A DNA stretch of 35,186 bases. It comes from Sperchopsis tessellata (taxonomy: Eukaryota; Arthropoda; Insecta; Coleoptera; Hydrophilidae). The translations under genes and the position numbers were made by a program. Below the pieces are notes generated by a model. That model did no database searches. It had not been told where the DNA came from and saw only the letters and a program-made list of their open reading frames with translations. The stretch is from the NCBI GenBank assembly GCA_033557685.1, contig JAWQRN010000172.1, forward strand, positions 1-35,186, in the 5' to 3' direction. Shown one piece after another: positions 21,241-30,942 of this stretch (within the stretch, counting starts at the first letter, position 1; every line of letters begins with the position of its first letter).

Positions 21241-21394
21241 ATTGATTATGCGTAGAAAAAAGATAATTATTATAAAGAACAAATAATTATTTAACTTCAC
21301 TTACTAACTAGTGACTCTAGAAAGTAGACACACACATAGTGTAGTTTGAAGTGTATGAATACCTTAGTAAAATTTGTAACGATTTAAAATTCGA

Positions 21395-22000
21395 TAAATA
21401 TAGTCTTTATTAGTCTTTAAGGTTGTTAATAACAACAGACAAATCAAATGTAACAAAATAAAACATTAACAATCCATACAGTCTATATAAAACCAAGATT
21501 ATCAAAACAAATTATCTGGCACAAAAAAAAGAATAAACAAAAACAAACAAATAAAACTACGCTACCCACAGTAAGTACACTTACGCAACTCATCCTAAAG
21601 AGTTTCTTGGACATATCCAAAACACAATTTTCCACATCATATATATTTTTTTTTTCACCGACCAGTCTGATGGAGCTGGAAACGCAATCAGACATCTACC
21701 GCATAGGGAAAGAATATTCTACTAAAAATTCATGCAGAAATTCTGTGCACATACAAATTCTCTTAAATGGGCACTAAACTTAGTCATACATAAATCCTTC
21801 GCAGTTTGAGGCAGCTTGTTATATAGCTTTACCCCTATTAGCTGCTTTTTATAGGTTTGAAACCTAAATAATGGATCGCATATTTGACCTCTAAGTCTTG
21901 TATAAAGGTTGTGAATGTCCTGACGGACCGGGAAAGTGTCTCGTTATTTATGAACATCAAGAAAAAATAGGTAAATAAATGTGTCATGATTGTATTATTT
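21395..22000 (-). mobile_element. Non-LTR retrotransposon 3' end (C-terminus plus 3' UTR)
   Basis: A clean minus-strand frame of about 70 codons ends at a TAG at 21724-21722. It includes DIHNLYTRLRGQICDPLFRF, TYKKQLIGVKLYNKLPQTAK and MTKFSAHLREFVCAQNFC. This is the conserved C-terminus of Jockey/CR1-like elements (TR....L..P..R......S..Y.G.KLYN.LP..IK.....FK..L...L....FY). Decayed codons continue to about 22000. Beyond the stop, about 330 bp of AT-rich sequence runs to AATAAAGACTATATTTATCG (about 21412-21393 on the minus strand), resembling a 3' UTR end. The frame is too short to be listed as a gene and contains no internal stop, so this copy is younger than its neighbours. It sits inside the hAT-like block. 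Confidence 0.75.
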
Positions 22001-22399
22001 ATGAACAATGGTCTACAGTGTTCTCTCTATTATGGGAATAGCTTGTTTTTAAAGTTTGAAATCTCTGTCAGAATCAACAGAGAGCATATGCCATTTTAGC
22101 ATGAAACAATTAATGGTATGCCACAACAGGTGCCTCCCCTCCCACAGCAGACATTACCCTACGCAACACATACAATACGCCTGCAAAGTTTATCCACATG
22201 TGGTTTCCCAAAAATTTGGAGACGTTTTGCGTCTGCGCTTAAATACTGACTCCGCCATGGAGACAATTTCACCTGCAATATGAGAAAGCTTATGTATAGA
22301 TCTTCAGAAACACACAAGATTGAAATATCTTTCACATACAAAAAAAAAGTTCCAATGGCTGGCTAATCTTATTTGTGATACTTTGTACATTCAAATGCA

Positions 22400-22684
22400 T
22401 CAGTCTGAACTCATTATTGCTAAAAAATAATGTTCGCTTAATTCGCTAGTGTCCAATCTTGCATCACAGTATTCTCCTGTTTCCATCACTGACAATGAAA
22501 TTACAGGATCCGAGTTTGTACGTCGTAGATCCGAAGCCACCATTATAAAGTCAAAAGGATCCTCACCTTCCACCACAGCAAGAGATACACACACGACATT
22601 CTTTATCTCAACTGGTAATAACTGATAATTTGCAAATTGTGATTTAAAATTTAAACTATTTATTTGATTAATTAGTTCATTCAC
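22400..22684 (-). CDS. Unrecognised 94-codon open frame inside the hAT-like block
   Basis: An acidic frame beginning MNELINQINSLNFKSQ and ending HYFLAIMSSD with a normal-looking composition (EGEDPFDF, SDLRRTNSDPVISL), unlike the hydrophobic chance frames elsewhere. I do not recognise the family, and no transposase signature is visible. The next stretch to the left on the same strand (22159-22341) includes MAESVFKRRRKTSPNFW in another frame after a TTGCAG-like acceptor, which could be coincidence. It may be a relic exon of the hAT-like element's cargo or transposase, or chance. Confidence 0.25.
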   Translation of the reverse strand: MNELINQINSLNFKSQFANYQLLPVEIKNVVCVSLAVVEGEDPFDFIMVASDLRRTNSDPVISLSVMETGEYCDARLDTSELSEHYFLAIMSSD

Positions 22685-23136
22685 TACTACCTTATTTCCA
22701 GAGTAACAAAATGGAGTAATCGTTTATTGTTACCAACATTACAAATTTACATTCAGCGATCTCTTTGATTATGTTTAAAATTATATAAACAAATATAAAA
22801 TACAATCTTGGTTAGTGCGCCATTAAATAAAAAAAAACAAAAATGTCTTCATTATATTTCGAAAATATAACGCAATAAAAACATTTAAATTAATTAAAGT
22901 TTAATATTTACACGTACTGACTAAGCAATAACTGCAAGGGCAGACATAGACACTCCCAGTACCTGTAGACCTTTCTATTTGTCTATGTATCTATATGTGT
23001 CAATTTTTATGCAAATAGTAAAAAGTACAGTACTATAAATATTTACTTAAAATTATACATGCAGTATTAAATGTAATCGACTTTAAAAGCGATGATTGAT
23101 CTTTTGAAAATATCGGAAATCGACCATTGAACATAA

Positions 23137-23220
23137 GATCGGAATGTGATCGAAGATCGTAGATCGATCTTCGATCAAGGATCGATATTCGATCAAGGAT
23201 CGATATTCGATCAATCGATC
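23137..23220. repeat. Right array of the 18-bp GATC-rich repeat, inverted relative to the left
   Basis: GATCAAGGATCGATATTC occurs twice in tandem at 23173-23190 and 23191-23208, with diverged units before them. On the opposite strand the unit reads GAATATCGATCCTTGATC, matching the left array's CGAATATCGATCCCCGGTC, so the arrays are inverted copies. The minus-strand frame at 23033-23242 (repeating ISILDR) is a by-product. Confidence 0.78.
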
Positions 23221-23465
23221 TTTCCATTTTAAATTCGATCACATACTTCAGATCGATTTAGATCGATATTTCCACCCAGCCCTGGAGTTTAGGGCACAAC
23301 GGTTATCGTAATACAATTTTTTGTTTAATTGCTACACCTTAGTATTATCTTAGTATGTCTTTTTACATTTTTGAAGAAAAGGTTCTATCAGCTTTATATT
23401 TTATTACTGAACGTACGATTAAGATTATACAACATTACACATTATTTATATTTATTATATAATTT

Positions 23466-23645
23466 GATTGTCCTCGGCACATGACATTTAGCCTAGCGCT
23501 AATTTTTATTATATTATAACTTGTATTATTCGATATAATTCCAAGTCCTTGCGATTTTACGCCGAGACTGGGAATCGAACTCGAGCCACCGCGGGTCGCA
23601 TAGATTGAACCCCTAACGCTTCAACCTATACGGCTACCGAGGCGC
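23466..23645 (-). mobile_element. tRNA-derived SINE, second type
   Basis: The minus strand starts GCGCCTCGGTAGCCGTATAG (23645-23626) with an A-box-like TAGCCGTATAGG, followed by GAGTTCGATTCCCAG (about 23576-23562), a good B box. The head folds plausibly as a tRNA-like molecule with a long variable region. A short AT-rich body follows, ending in GTCATGTGCCGAGGAC (about 23484-23469). It differs in sequence from the SINE at 9154-9463. No clear target duplication was found. Confidence 0.72.
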
Positions 23646-24290
23646 TTTACATAATACATATTTATTCGAATTTATGTGTCATTATTTAGATGAACAACAA
23701 ATTTAATTATTCCGAACAAACTTTACTTTACTTTATTTTATATGCAACTTAATGATAATAATGCTCCTAGAAACATCCCATATGTTGAAATTTTGTTTTT
23801 TAGCATAATATGTAGTCGGAACCAAGCTCTGTTCATAAGTAGGTGAGATTGAAAATTAATATATTTTTTTTATTACACACAGTTTCCATACAGTTCGATT
23901 ATTGTCGATTACTCTATTTGAAATTCAAGTTTATTCGTTAACGTATAGAGAAGGGGAAATTACATTACAACTTCATGTGAACATTTGTTTCACGTATCGA
24001 ATAATAAAAAGATAGAGTGAAGTATAGTTTGTTTGTCAGTAACAACCCTTATTTGTTCTAACTAACGAATTACTTGTATTACAAACCGTTCTGACTGTAG
24101 CAAACAAAGCACTTTGATTTCGAGCAAAACATAAATTCATTTATTTACTTTGTTCGTATCTAACTAGATATACGTATATGTCTACATCAATTTGATTTGC
24201 TAGCGCCGCGATTGTTGACCGACCGTTGTCTAAACGTAATTCAATTTTAATTGAGATAGTTTTACATGAATTGGCGTTTTTCATTCATTA
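23646..24290. other. AT-rich DNA, nothing recognised
   Basis: No motif seen. The TTTACTTTACTTTATTTTAT run near 23723 is low complexity. Confidence 0.35.
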
Positions 24291-24293
24291 AAT

Positions 24294-25000
24294 TGTTACG
24301 ATAAAAATGTGACATTGACCCGACAAATTTTATTAGAGATAAAATTATCATTACGAATTTGTACTTAACAAAATAACGCTTTTAGTTGTTTCTAGCATGT
24401 AAAGCATGTAGATCTATTGATCAAGGTCGGAGTAATTTAAGAAATTTGCCGCTATCTTAACTAAATTTTTAATGTCGGCGCCATTATTTACCAATCTCTC
24501 GCAATATCTTGTATCCCAATTAATTAAATAGAACAATAAATATTTAATATAATAATATTTACAAATGGAATATTTCATGTACGGGCTTTATTTTTAATTG
24601 TATATCTATAATGTTTATAAAATTTTAGTTCTTCAACTATAAGATGTAAGAGTCGATAACATTTTCTTGAAGCTCATACTATATTCGCATCTAAAAATTG
24701 TTACAGATATTACGAGAAAGGTATAATTTTATACGGCCAAAGTTGTCGAGTTAAGAATTAGATTTGGTAATGATAAGCCTATGGAGAGTAGACGTAGATT
24801 CATGCATTATTGTGTAACTTATTTGTGTATAATACGTACACATTGTGATTTTTATGAATCCACTTCCTATAACTCCGTAACAACTGGTGCCAGAAGTGGG
24901 AATAGTAAATATTCGAGACACAATCACATATCCTCAGTTGTGTAACTACCAGAGGGCAGAAAGTTAAAATGAAAATGCTTGACACAGAATAGAAGTGAAA
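24294..25000 (+). mobile_element. Probable LTR retrotransposon 5' end: LTR relic, primer binding site, leader
   Basis: TGGTGCCAGAAGTGGGA at 24886-24902 resembles the primer-binding site that follows the 5' LTR in many insect Ty3/gypsy elements. Directly before it, CTCCGTAACA ends in CA as an LTR should. A possible LTR start is TGTTACG at 24294, giving about 589 bp, but this start is a guess. Downstream, a purine-rich leader contains AAAATGAAAATGCTTGACAC, possibly a gag start, followed by decayed sequence. A diverged copy of about 140 bp of the putative LTR (24650-24770) occurs at 27430-27560. Confidence 0.5.
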
Positions 25001-25635
25001 TGTTAAAGTGCAATGTAGAATCTAAGAAATTGCAAAATATACAGTGAATGATTCAGAAAATAGAACTAGAACTCAAAAAAAAAATCTCTCGAGTAAATTT
25101 TCCGTAAATACAAGCAACAGTTGGGTAGAACAAAAATAGAAGCCTACTATAATATTAATCATGTTTTATCTTTATGCATGAGGCATAGATCAAATATATG
25201 TGTAAATAGTAACAAAATGCAAGATAATTTGAAATAGTAATTTATAATAATTATGGGAAAGCAAAATTCCGAAGCGTAATAAAACTAAAGTTCAATTATC
25301 ACTACAGTAATTGACAAATTCGTTCACGTTTTATGACTTGAGCTAACAAAGCAATTGATAAAATTAAACAGCATAAGTTCAGAAATTTTCTTGAGTTAAT
25401 CGAGTAACATAGTTTAAACCAATAAACGTCTAGAATAACAAATCATACGTGTTAACTGGAGCCTATGAATACAATAGATTAAATCCCTTTTTCGGGTGTT
25501 GTAAACATCTTCCCACTTGCACGTGCGATATTTGTCGTGATTTATATGCATGAAGAGTAGGTACTAATGAACACATAGAGCAGGGACAGTGAAAATTATT
25601 TTTAAAATATCCAAGATAGAAATTTCTTAAAAATT
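25001..25635. other. AT-rich DNA, nothing firm recognised
   Basis: This might be decayed gag sequence of the LTR element to the left, but no motif could be read. Confidence 0.3.
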
Positions 25636-25639
25636 ATGT

Positions 25640-26830
25640 GTAGTTCAAACGAAGCACCCGTAAATGTTATGCCATGTTTCAAGTGGGAGTATAAATTTGT
25701 ATAGAAAACATTTTTGGGCACCATTCCGTCAACATACTTTTTAAAACTCTTATTGGCAATATATGTCTACTTATAGTAGTGCGCAATGAATCAACATACC
25801 TTGACCAACTCAAGCTCTCAAAAATGTAGATTCCCAAAAATTTCACTAACGATCTGAGAAGTTTCAGTAATATTTTAGTTTGAGATGGCCTAGCATCAAT
25901 CATATTCCTGTTATGAAGAAGTATACAGTTTGCTTCCGACGAGATCATAAGGAGTCTATTCGATAGGAACCATTTCTTCAGTCTGATGTAGTAGTTTTCT
26001 TCTACGCGTATGATATCCTAAAATTACGAGCCCTTTATTATTAAATTAGTGTCATTTGCATAGTTGGCTATGTAATGGGGGAATCATGAATGACGTGAAA
26101 AACGTCGTTTGTAAACATTAAAAAGGGAAATGGACCAAAAACCCTGTCATATAGTACACCTACAGTTACGAGTCGTACTGAGAATACAAAAGAAATGCCG
26201 AAATATATTATCAACACCCTTTGAGTTCGTTCAGAGAGATAAAAGCTTCAAAGATACACCCTTCATTCCATATCTGCAGCACTTTTCAAGAAGAATATTG
26301 TGGTCTATGGGATCAAATCCTCAAACAGGCAAAATGTCAGATTTTTCGTCCCAACACAATCCAGAATAAATTGAATATTGTTGCATCATTACCCTTACAC
26401 TTAAGTAACGTGTGCTAATTTTTGTTACGAATACCATGCAGTTCCTGGAAATTTAGAACTCGCTTGGATATTACGATTTGAAATATCTTTGAAAAATTTG
26501 ACAAAAGACTTATATATAAATCGATAGTTATCAACACAAGAAAAATCGCCCTTTTTGAAGATGGGTACAATAAGAGCAGCCCTAAGCAGCTTAAGAGTAA
26601 CACCCTCCCTAAAAGACTGGTATATTAGTGTTGCCAGTGGTAAACTATATATCGACAACATCTTTTTATGATAAAAGGCGAAATACCGTCGGGCCCATAC
26701 CTTCTTTTAATTTTCAGATCATTAATAATGTTGAAAATTTTATTTTCAGAAACTGGATGTAGAAACAATATATTCTCAGAGATTTTAACGCAAAAACTAC
26801 CTAGTTAACTTATAAAACTCAGTTTGAAGC
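25640..26830 (-). pseudogene. Non-LTR retrotransposon reverse transcriptase (Jockey/CR1-like), nearly full RT domain
   Basis: Minus-strand blocks from high to low coordinates: FLHPVSENKIFNIINDLKIK and GPDGISPFIIK (about 26765-26675; family K..G.DGIP...IK); LATLIYQSFREGV and IVPIFKKGDFSCVDNYR (26640-26525); then the (Q)FGFR region decayed; FDPIDHNILLEKCCRYGMKG (about 26310-26250; family AFDTVDH.ILL.KL..YGI.G); GVLYDRVFGPFPFLMFTNDV (26160-26101; family GVPQGS.LGPLLFLIYINDL); YANDTNLII (about 26060-26035; family YADDT, the second Asp now Asn); KKWFLSNRLLM; VKFLGIYIFESLSWSRYVDS (25850-25790); FYTNLYSHLKHGITF (about 25710-25665). Block order is complete, but frameshifts and stops separate the blocks. 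The plus-strand frames at 26130-26418 are shadows. Confidence 0.85.
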
Positions 26831-27059
26831 TTCAGCAAAGACCATTACCGGGAATGGTGCTGATGAGGTTGCAGTACTCGTTAATGTTGCTGAGCGCCAA
26901 ATATTTTGGAGACGATTCCAATTAACTTCCAGCAAGATTATGAAGCATTGATGGCTGTTTTAAATAAAATATTCAAGAGTTTGAAACTAATAATGAGCGA
27001 TTTGCGCAAGTGACTTATGGGAATTCAACGGCCGAACTTCTTGTACTACTAGCTATGCA

Positions 27060-27375
27060 AACATTCGTCGATTACGTCAGAGATGTAGACATTAGGCAGA
27101 TTAACATACTATGGTTACAAAAGCCAAAACTCCATCAGGAATTTTGCTATGATTCATGAAGCACATACAGAGTAAGATACTCCTGGTATGTAACAGAAAC
27201 GAGATCGTACATGATGGAAGTGTGGTTGTTGGAATCATTTTCAAATCCAAAGTCCCTATAATAGAATAGAGCGAAAGGCGATCAGAAAAACTAATGAAAG
27301 TCAGCAGGGAGGAACAAATGCTGGTTGTTTCGGTAGAAAGTCCCAAAATTATACCTATTTTACAAAAGAGATATC
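27060..27375 (+). pseudogene. Non-LTR retrotransposon endonuclease fragment (probable)
   Basis: On the plus strand, VCNRNEIVHDGSVVVGIIFK, then SKVPII, a stop, and KVSREEQMLVVSVESPKIIP (about 27189-27355) resemble the AP-type endonuclease of CR1/Jockey-like elements: (R)ND....GGGVAI......, then E.(L)(W)V.(V).....I. NILWLQKPKL at about 27103-27132 may be the D.(I).(L)QET.L block. Orientation is opposite to the reverse transcriptase immediately left, so this is either a separate insertion or the inverted 5' part of the same insertion. The minus-strand frame 27101-27346 is a shadow. Confidence 0.5.
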
Positions 27376-27429
27376 ATGATTACAGCCTCATGACAAATTA
27401 GATCTTTGGAAGGAGATGACTATTGCAGT

Positions 27430-27560
27430 ATTTTCTTAAATTGTGTAGTATTTTCGCGTTTAAGAATAGTTACAGATATTCCGGAAAAGTATCATTGTAT
27501 GAATCCCTGCAGTTGTTTACAATTAAGTTAAGTTTAAAATGAGATTTGATAATAATTTGA
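27430..27560 (+). repeat. Diverged copy of the putative LTR segment at 24650-24770
   Basis: Shared words in order are ATTTTCTT, TATTTTCGC (ATATTCGC), GTTACAGATATT, GTATCAT/GTATAAT, GTTGT, and GATTTGATAAT/GATTTGGTAAT. Same orientation. It ends near a poly-T run beside the mariner derivative. Confidence 0.45.
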
Positions 27561-27593
27561 GGTAGAGTTATGATTTTTTTTTTTATTTTTTAA

Positions 27594-27935
27594 GGCCGAT
27601 AGAACTTGAAATTATAAAAAATAACACAATTTTGGGCCATATTTTCAATTACTGCCTGCCGTATCTAACGAATAACACGAACAATGTTGGCTTCTAATTC
27701 TTCAATTGTTGCTGGTTTATCAACACATTCGGTGAAAAAATGACGCATATGTTGGTCTCATGGCTTTAATTCCTGTACTAGCTGGATCTTATATGGGTGT
27801 ATGCCAAGACCTTTGCACAAAATTTTCCATGTAGTGGACGGACAGATCCGCAATTGCTGCGACCGACGACGAATCGATTAAGTTGGATCTTCTTTCACAC
27901 TTGTTTACAGAGGCGATATTATCTTTAGTAGGCAC
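27594..27935 (-). pseudogene. Tc1/mariner-type transposase with its catalytic core deleted
   Basis: The minus strand reads PTKDNIASV, then VKEDPT, a stop, SIRRRSQQLRICPSTTWKI, GLGIHPYKIQLVQELKP (about 27925-27775). This is the N-terminal DNA-binding part (paired helix-turn-helix) of the insect family also seen at 1-640. It passes directly into CVDKPATIEELEANIVRVI and VIENMAQN (about 27735-27640), the C-terminal end. The roughly 200 residues between, which hold all three catalytic acidic residues, are absent with no long gap in the DNA. It is therefore an internally deleted derivative that could only have moved with transposase supplied in trans. Confidence 0.75.
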
Positions 27936-28530
27936 ATTCTTCGAGGTGTTGGAGTTATTATATCATTTAGAGATTATGTGATACGAAATCTATCCACAGT
28001 TCGGTGATTGGGAGGAAAATTTGGAAAATGTTAAGATAGTATCTTGTCCGACAGTGAATTATATATTCTAGCAACAGGTCAGCCAGCACTTATAGTCGTT
28101 CTAACCTTAAAATAATTAACTTATTTTCAATAAGACTTCTTTTCTTCTTGTGTGCATGGTCATTTTGTTAAATATGACACATAACTGATAGCGAATTTTC
28201 CTCAAACCATATAGTGATAAATACTATGGTAACTCCTATGTGTATAATATAGTTAAATATTATAACATATTGCCCCATAAGTTTTTTCGAGATATTATTT
28301 AGTTTGAAAAACTGTTATTTTGTCTATTTTAACTAAGAAGTTATATCTATATATTTACTTTTATTTTATAACTTTTGACATATTTATGTGTTCAGATAAT
28401 GTTTAACATAATAATGTTTATGAAGCCTATTATGTCTGACATCTAAGTTAAATTGTGAGAGGCATCGCATGGTTCATATGGATGGTTCTAAATTTTAGTT
28501 AATGTTTATTGTTTTCTTGTATATGTATGG
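27936..28530. other. AT-rich DNA, nothing recognised
   Basis: No motif or repeat identified. Confidence 0.35.
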
Positions 28531-28539
28531 CTGTTCCTA

Positions 28540-29560
28540 CGAAGACTCTGCAGGAGGCAATTAAAAATTGCGTGATCATCTACTGAAAATACAAACGAAA
28601 GACCCTCAAAATAAATTTTACATTTATATAATACCTCTCAAATACGAACGTGGAGTAGAAAAGCGAGGATCGTTAATAAAAAAGACAAGACAATCTAGTG
28701 AATCAGACGCACAACCGTAGTTATATACTAATTCTTCAAAATGATTCATAAATACAAAGTAAAGTTACTGATTAATAACAGGATAAAATATAATAAGTTG
28801 TAACATAGTGATTGCATGTACAAGAAAATGTACCTAGTTTTAACCCTCAGATGAATGAACGTGTGTGGTATGGCGCTTAAGCATGCTCAATTGTATCGCT
28901 TCGGTTTCAGTTTCAGGAGCTACAGTTAATTATTATCTGTAGGGCAAAACAAAGAATATAATAGAAGTGCGAACCCTCGGCTTGGAGGATAAACTTCATA
29001 ATAAGGTGCGTGCGTAATAAGCATGATCAACTATACCGATTCTCTTTGCAAAACCTGGAGATGTTCAAACCAGATTTCGGTCAATAAAATTGAATTGAAA
29101 ATAAAATGTGTGATCACTGAACAATAATAAAAAATTACAATTTACAACGATTAGGAAAATACTTTTGAAATGATATGTTTAAGGTAGTTTATAGAGAATA
29201 ATGATAGAATGAAACGTGCTTAGGAAATAAATTAAGAATAGAGCATAAACTAGCAATCAACTTCAATTTTCACGAGTCTAAATCTCTTCAACGTTTCCCT
29301 TCTACATTGCTATAAATATAGGCTTAAATTCTCCTGTATCAAAAATTCGGCCACCTCAGTAAACAACAGCCTAAGATGACGTAGAAAGAGTCCCCAAGCT
29401 CCTGTATAATCCACTAGATGAAAGTTTCGTAAATATTTTATAAAAACAAAAGAGTATACCAAACTACCTAGAAGTAATTCCAAGAAGTGTATGCGACCAC
29501 CTACAGCATGTATCAGTGCAAGTCTTTCAACTCTTAACACCCTCAAATCTACCCAACAAA
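28540..29560 (+). repeat. Dispersed unnamed repeat, copy 2
   Basis: Same-order, same-orientation similarity to 14580-15430: GCGTGATCATCTA (28572), CTCTCAAATACGAACGTGGAG (28636), GGATAAAATATAATAAGTTG (about 28782), ATAAATATAGGCTTAAATTC (about 29312), CTCCTGTATAATCCAC (about 29399). This copy is longer because it contains an internal partial duplication: AAGCATGCTCAATTGTATCG (about 28879) and AAGCATGATCAACTATACCG (about 29020) are two versions of the same segment. The minus-strand open frame at 29310-29606 lies in it and shows no recognised domain. Confidence 0.6.
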
Positions 29561-29769
29561 CAAAACACCGTCTAAAGTTATCTAAAATTTTCGATTTTAC
29601 AATCAAAGTAATCAGCCGCTAATCCATACTCTAATGCACCCCATATTTATATCTAATTTAATATTTTCGTATCTGTTCTTTTCAAATAGGATTTGATGAA
29701 ATTAAAGATAACTAACAGTGCAGATTTCAATACATAAGTTATAAGAAAATAATGGAATAAATTAAATGA

Positions 29770-30942
29770 AGTATTAAATTATTCGTAGAATATTCATAAT
29801 ACCCCATTGGGTATGAACATTACATATCAAACCATTTTACAAAATGGCCTTATACATAGACTAATAATAAATTAAACCACACATCATACATCAGCAGCCA
29901 CACAACAATAATACAGGAATAAAAACCACCAATTATGTTCCACTTTCATACATCACACGCATATCACCGCCAACGAGGCCCTCCACAAAGAAACACGCAA
30001 ACATCGAAATACAACAAGAAAAAAAAACAAAAACGACTAAACACCATCAAGATACTGCTCAAACTCAATCAATGAATAAAACACGCCATTCAATAAAAAT
30101 TCTTTTAGAGCTTTCTTGAACGCAAATTCCGATGTTTAAGATAAAATATCTCTCGGCAACCTATTGAATAAAACTGTTGCTCTGTAAAAAGGACTATTTG
30201 CAAACCCTGCATAATGCGGCTCATCTAGTCTAAGCATAAGCAGTTTCATAACCATGCACATGAATATTGCGATCGAAGGAACCTTGATTATTACACACTC
30301 AATAAATACGAAATGTTTCCCTAAATTAATCATATCGATTTAGATGAAAAATAACACGTACAGCCCTTGTATGTGTCTTTAACAACATATCGGAGAAGGA
30401 CACCCCCCAAACTGCAAACCATAACGAAGAAAGTACTGGAAGTAAGAAGAGTAGATATTCTTCAATGTGCCAATAAAAATTGCATCCTTAAGGGTGCGTA
30501 AGGCATAAATAGCAGAATTAAGCTTTATATTCAATGTCAAGATATTACACGTGAATGACAGATCTATATCCAACCTAAGCCCAAGAAAACCACCGCCAGC
30601 CATCTGACATGTTGGCTGCCCATGCATGCTAATCAGCAAGTCAGGATTCACATGTTGCTTGTGATTAAAGACCATAAGTTAAGTAGTCCATATTACCAAT
30701 GACCGCCCTAGTCCTATGAACCAGGTCATCAACATTATGGGCAGAAATCACGGCAATGTTGTCATCGACATACATGACTAATCGCGCATCAGTGCAATCG
30801 GATAGATCATTTATAAAAATGTTGAACAAGAACGGCCCAAGAATAAATACCTGAGGCACACCCGTAATATCAACAAAATCATATTGAAAAATATCCAGAG
30901 AGACATACTGCTGTCGACCATTCAAATAGGAAGCAAACTAAT
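29770..30942 (-). mobile_element. 5'-truncated non-LTR retrotransposon (Jockey/CR1-like): RT C-terminal half, C-terminus, 3' UTR
   Basis: The minus strand opens at the RT with FASYLNGRQQYVSLDIFQYD (30939-30880), GVPQVFILGPFLFNIFINDL (family GVPQGS.LGPLLF..YINDL) and MYVDDNIAVI (family FADDT; both Asp kept). After a frame change: GGGFLGLRLDIDLSFTCNI, then SAIYALRTLKDA and YSSYFQYFLRYGLQFGG (30595-30400). Then LLKTHTRAVRVIFHLNRYD (about 30390-30330), LDEPHYAGFANSPFYRATVL with FNRLPRDI, and a clean ending EFAFKKALKEFLL, GVFYSLIEFEQYLDGV, stop TAG at 30039-30037. About 270 bp of 3' UTR-like sequence follows with GGTATTATGAATATTCTACG near its end; no poly-A was seen. Three frames are needed. Confidence 0.87.

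Larger units (their letters stand above)
21050..23284. mobile_element. hAT-like element block bounded by inverted subterminal arrays
   Basis: The right boundary, read on the minus strand, starts CAGGGCTGGGTGGAAATATC (23284-23265). The left boundary reads TAATGCTGGGTCAAATTCAT (21050-21069), sharing GCTGGGT and partial similarity beyond. Just inside each end lies an array of an 18-bp GATC-rich unit, in inverted orientation relative to each other. CAGGG starts and subterminal repeats are typical of hAT transposons. The 8-bp flanks (ATGTTAAG and GAGTTTAG) agree at 5 of 8 positions, compatible with an old target duplication but not proof. No hAT transposase motif was found inside, so it would be non-autonomous or replaced by later insertions. 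Confidence 0.5.

Noticed and set aside
26130..26418. Two overlapping plus-strand open frames
   Set aside because: Antisense to the reverse transcriptase region containing FDPIDHNILLEKCCRYGMKG, so treated as shadows.
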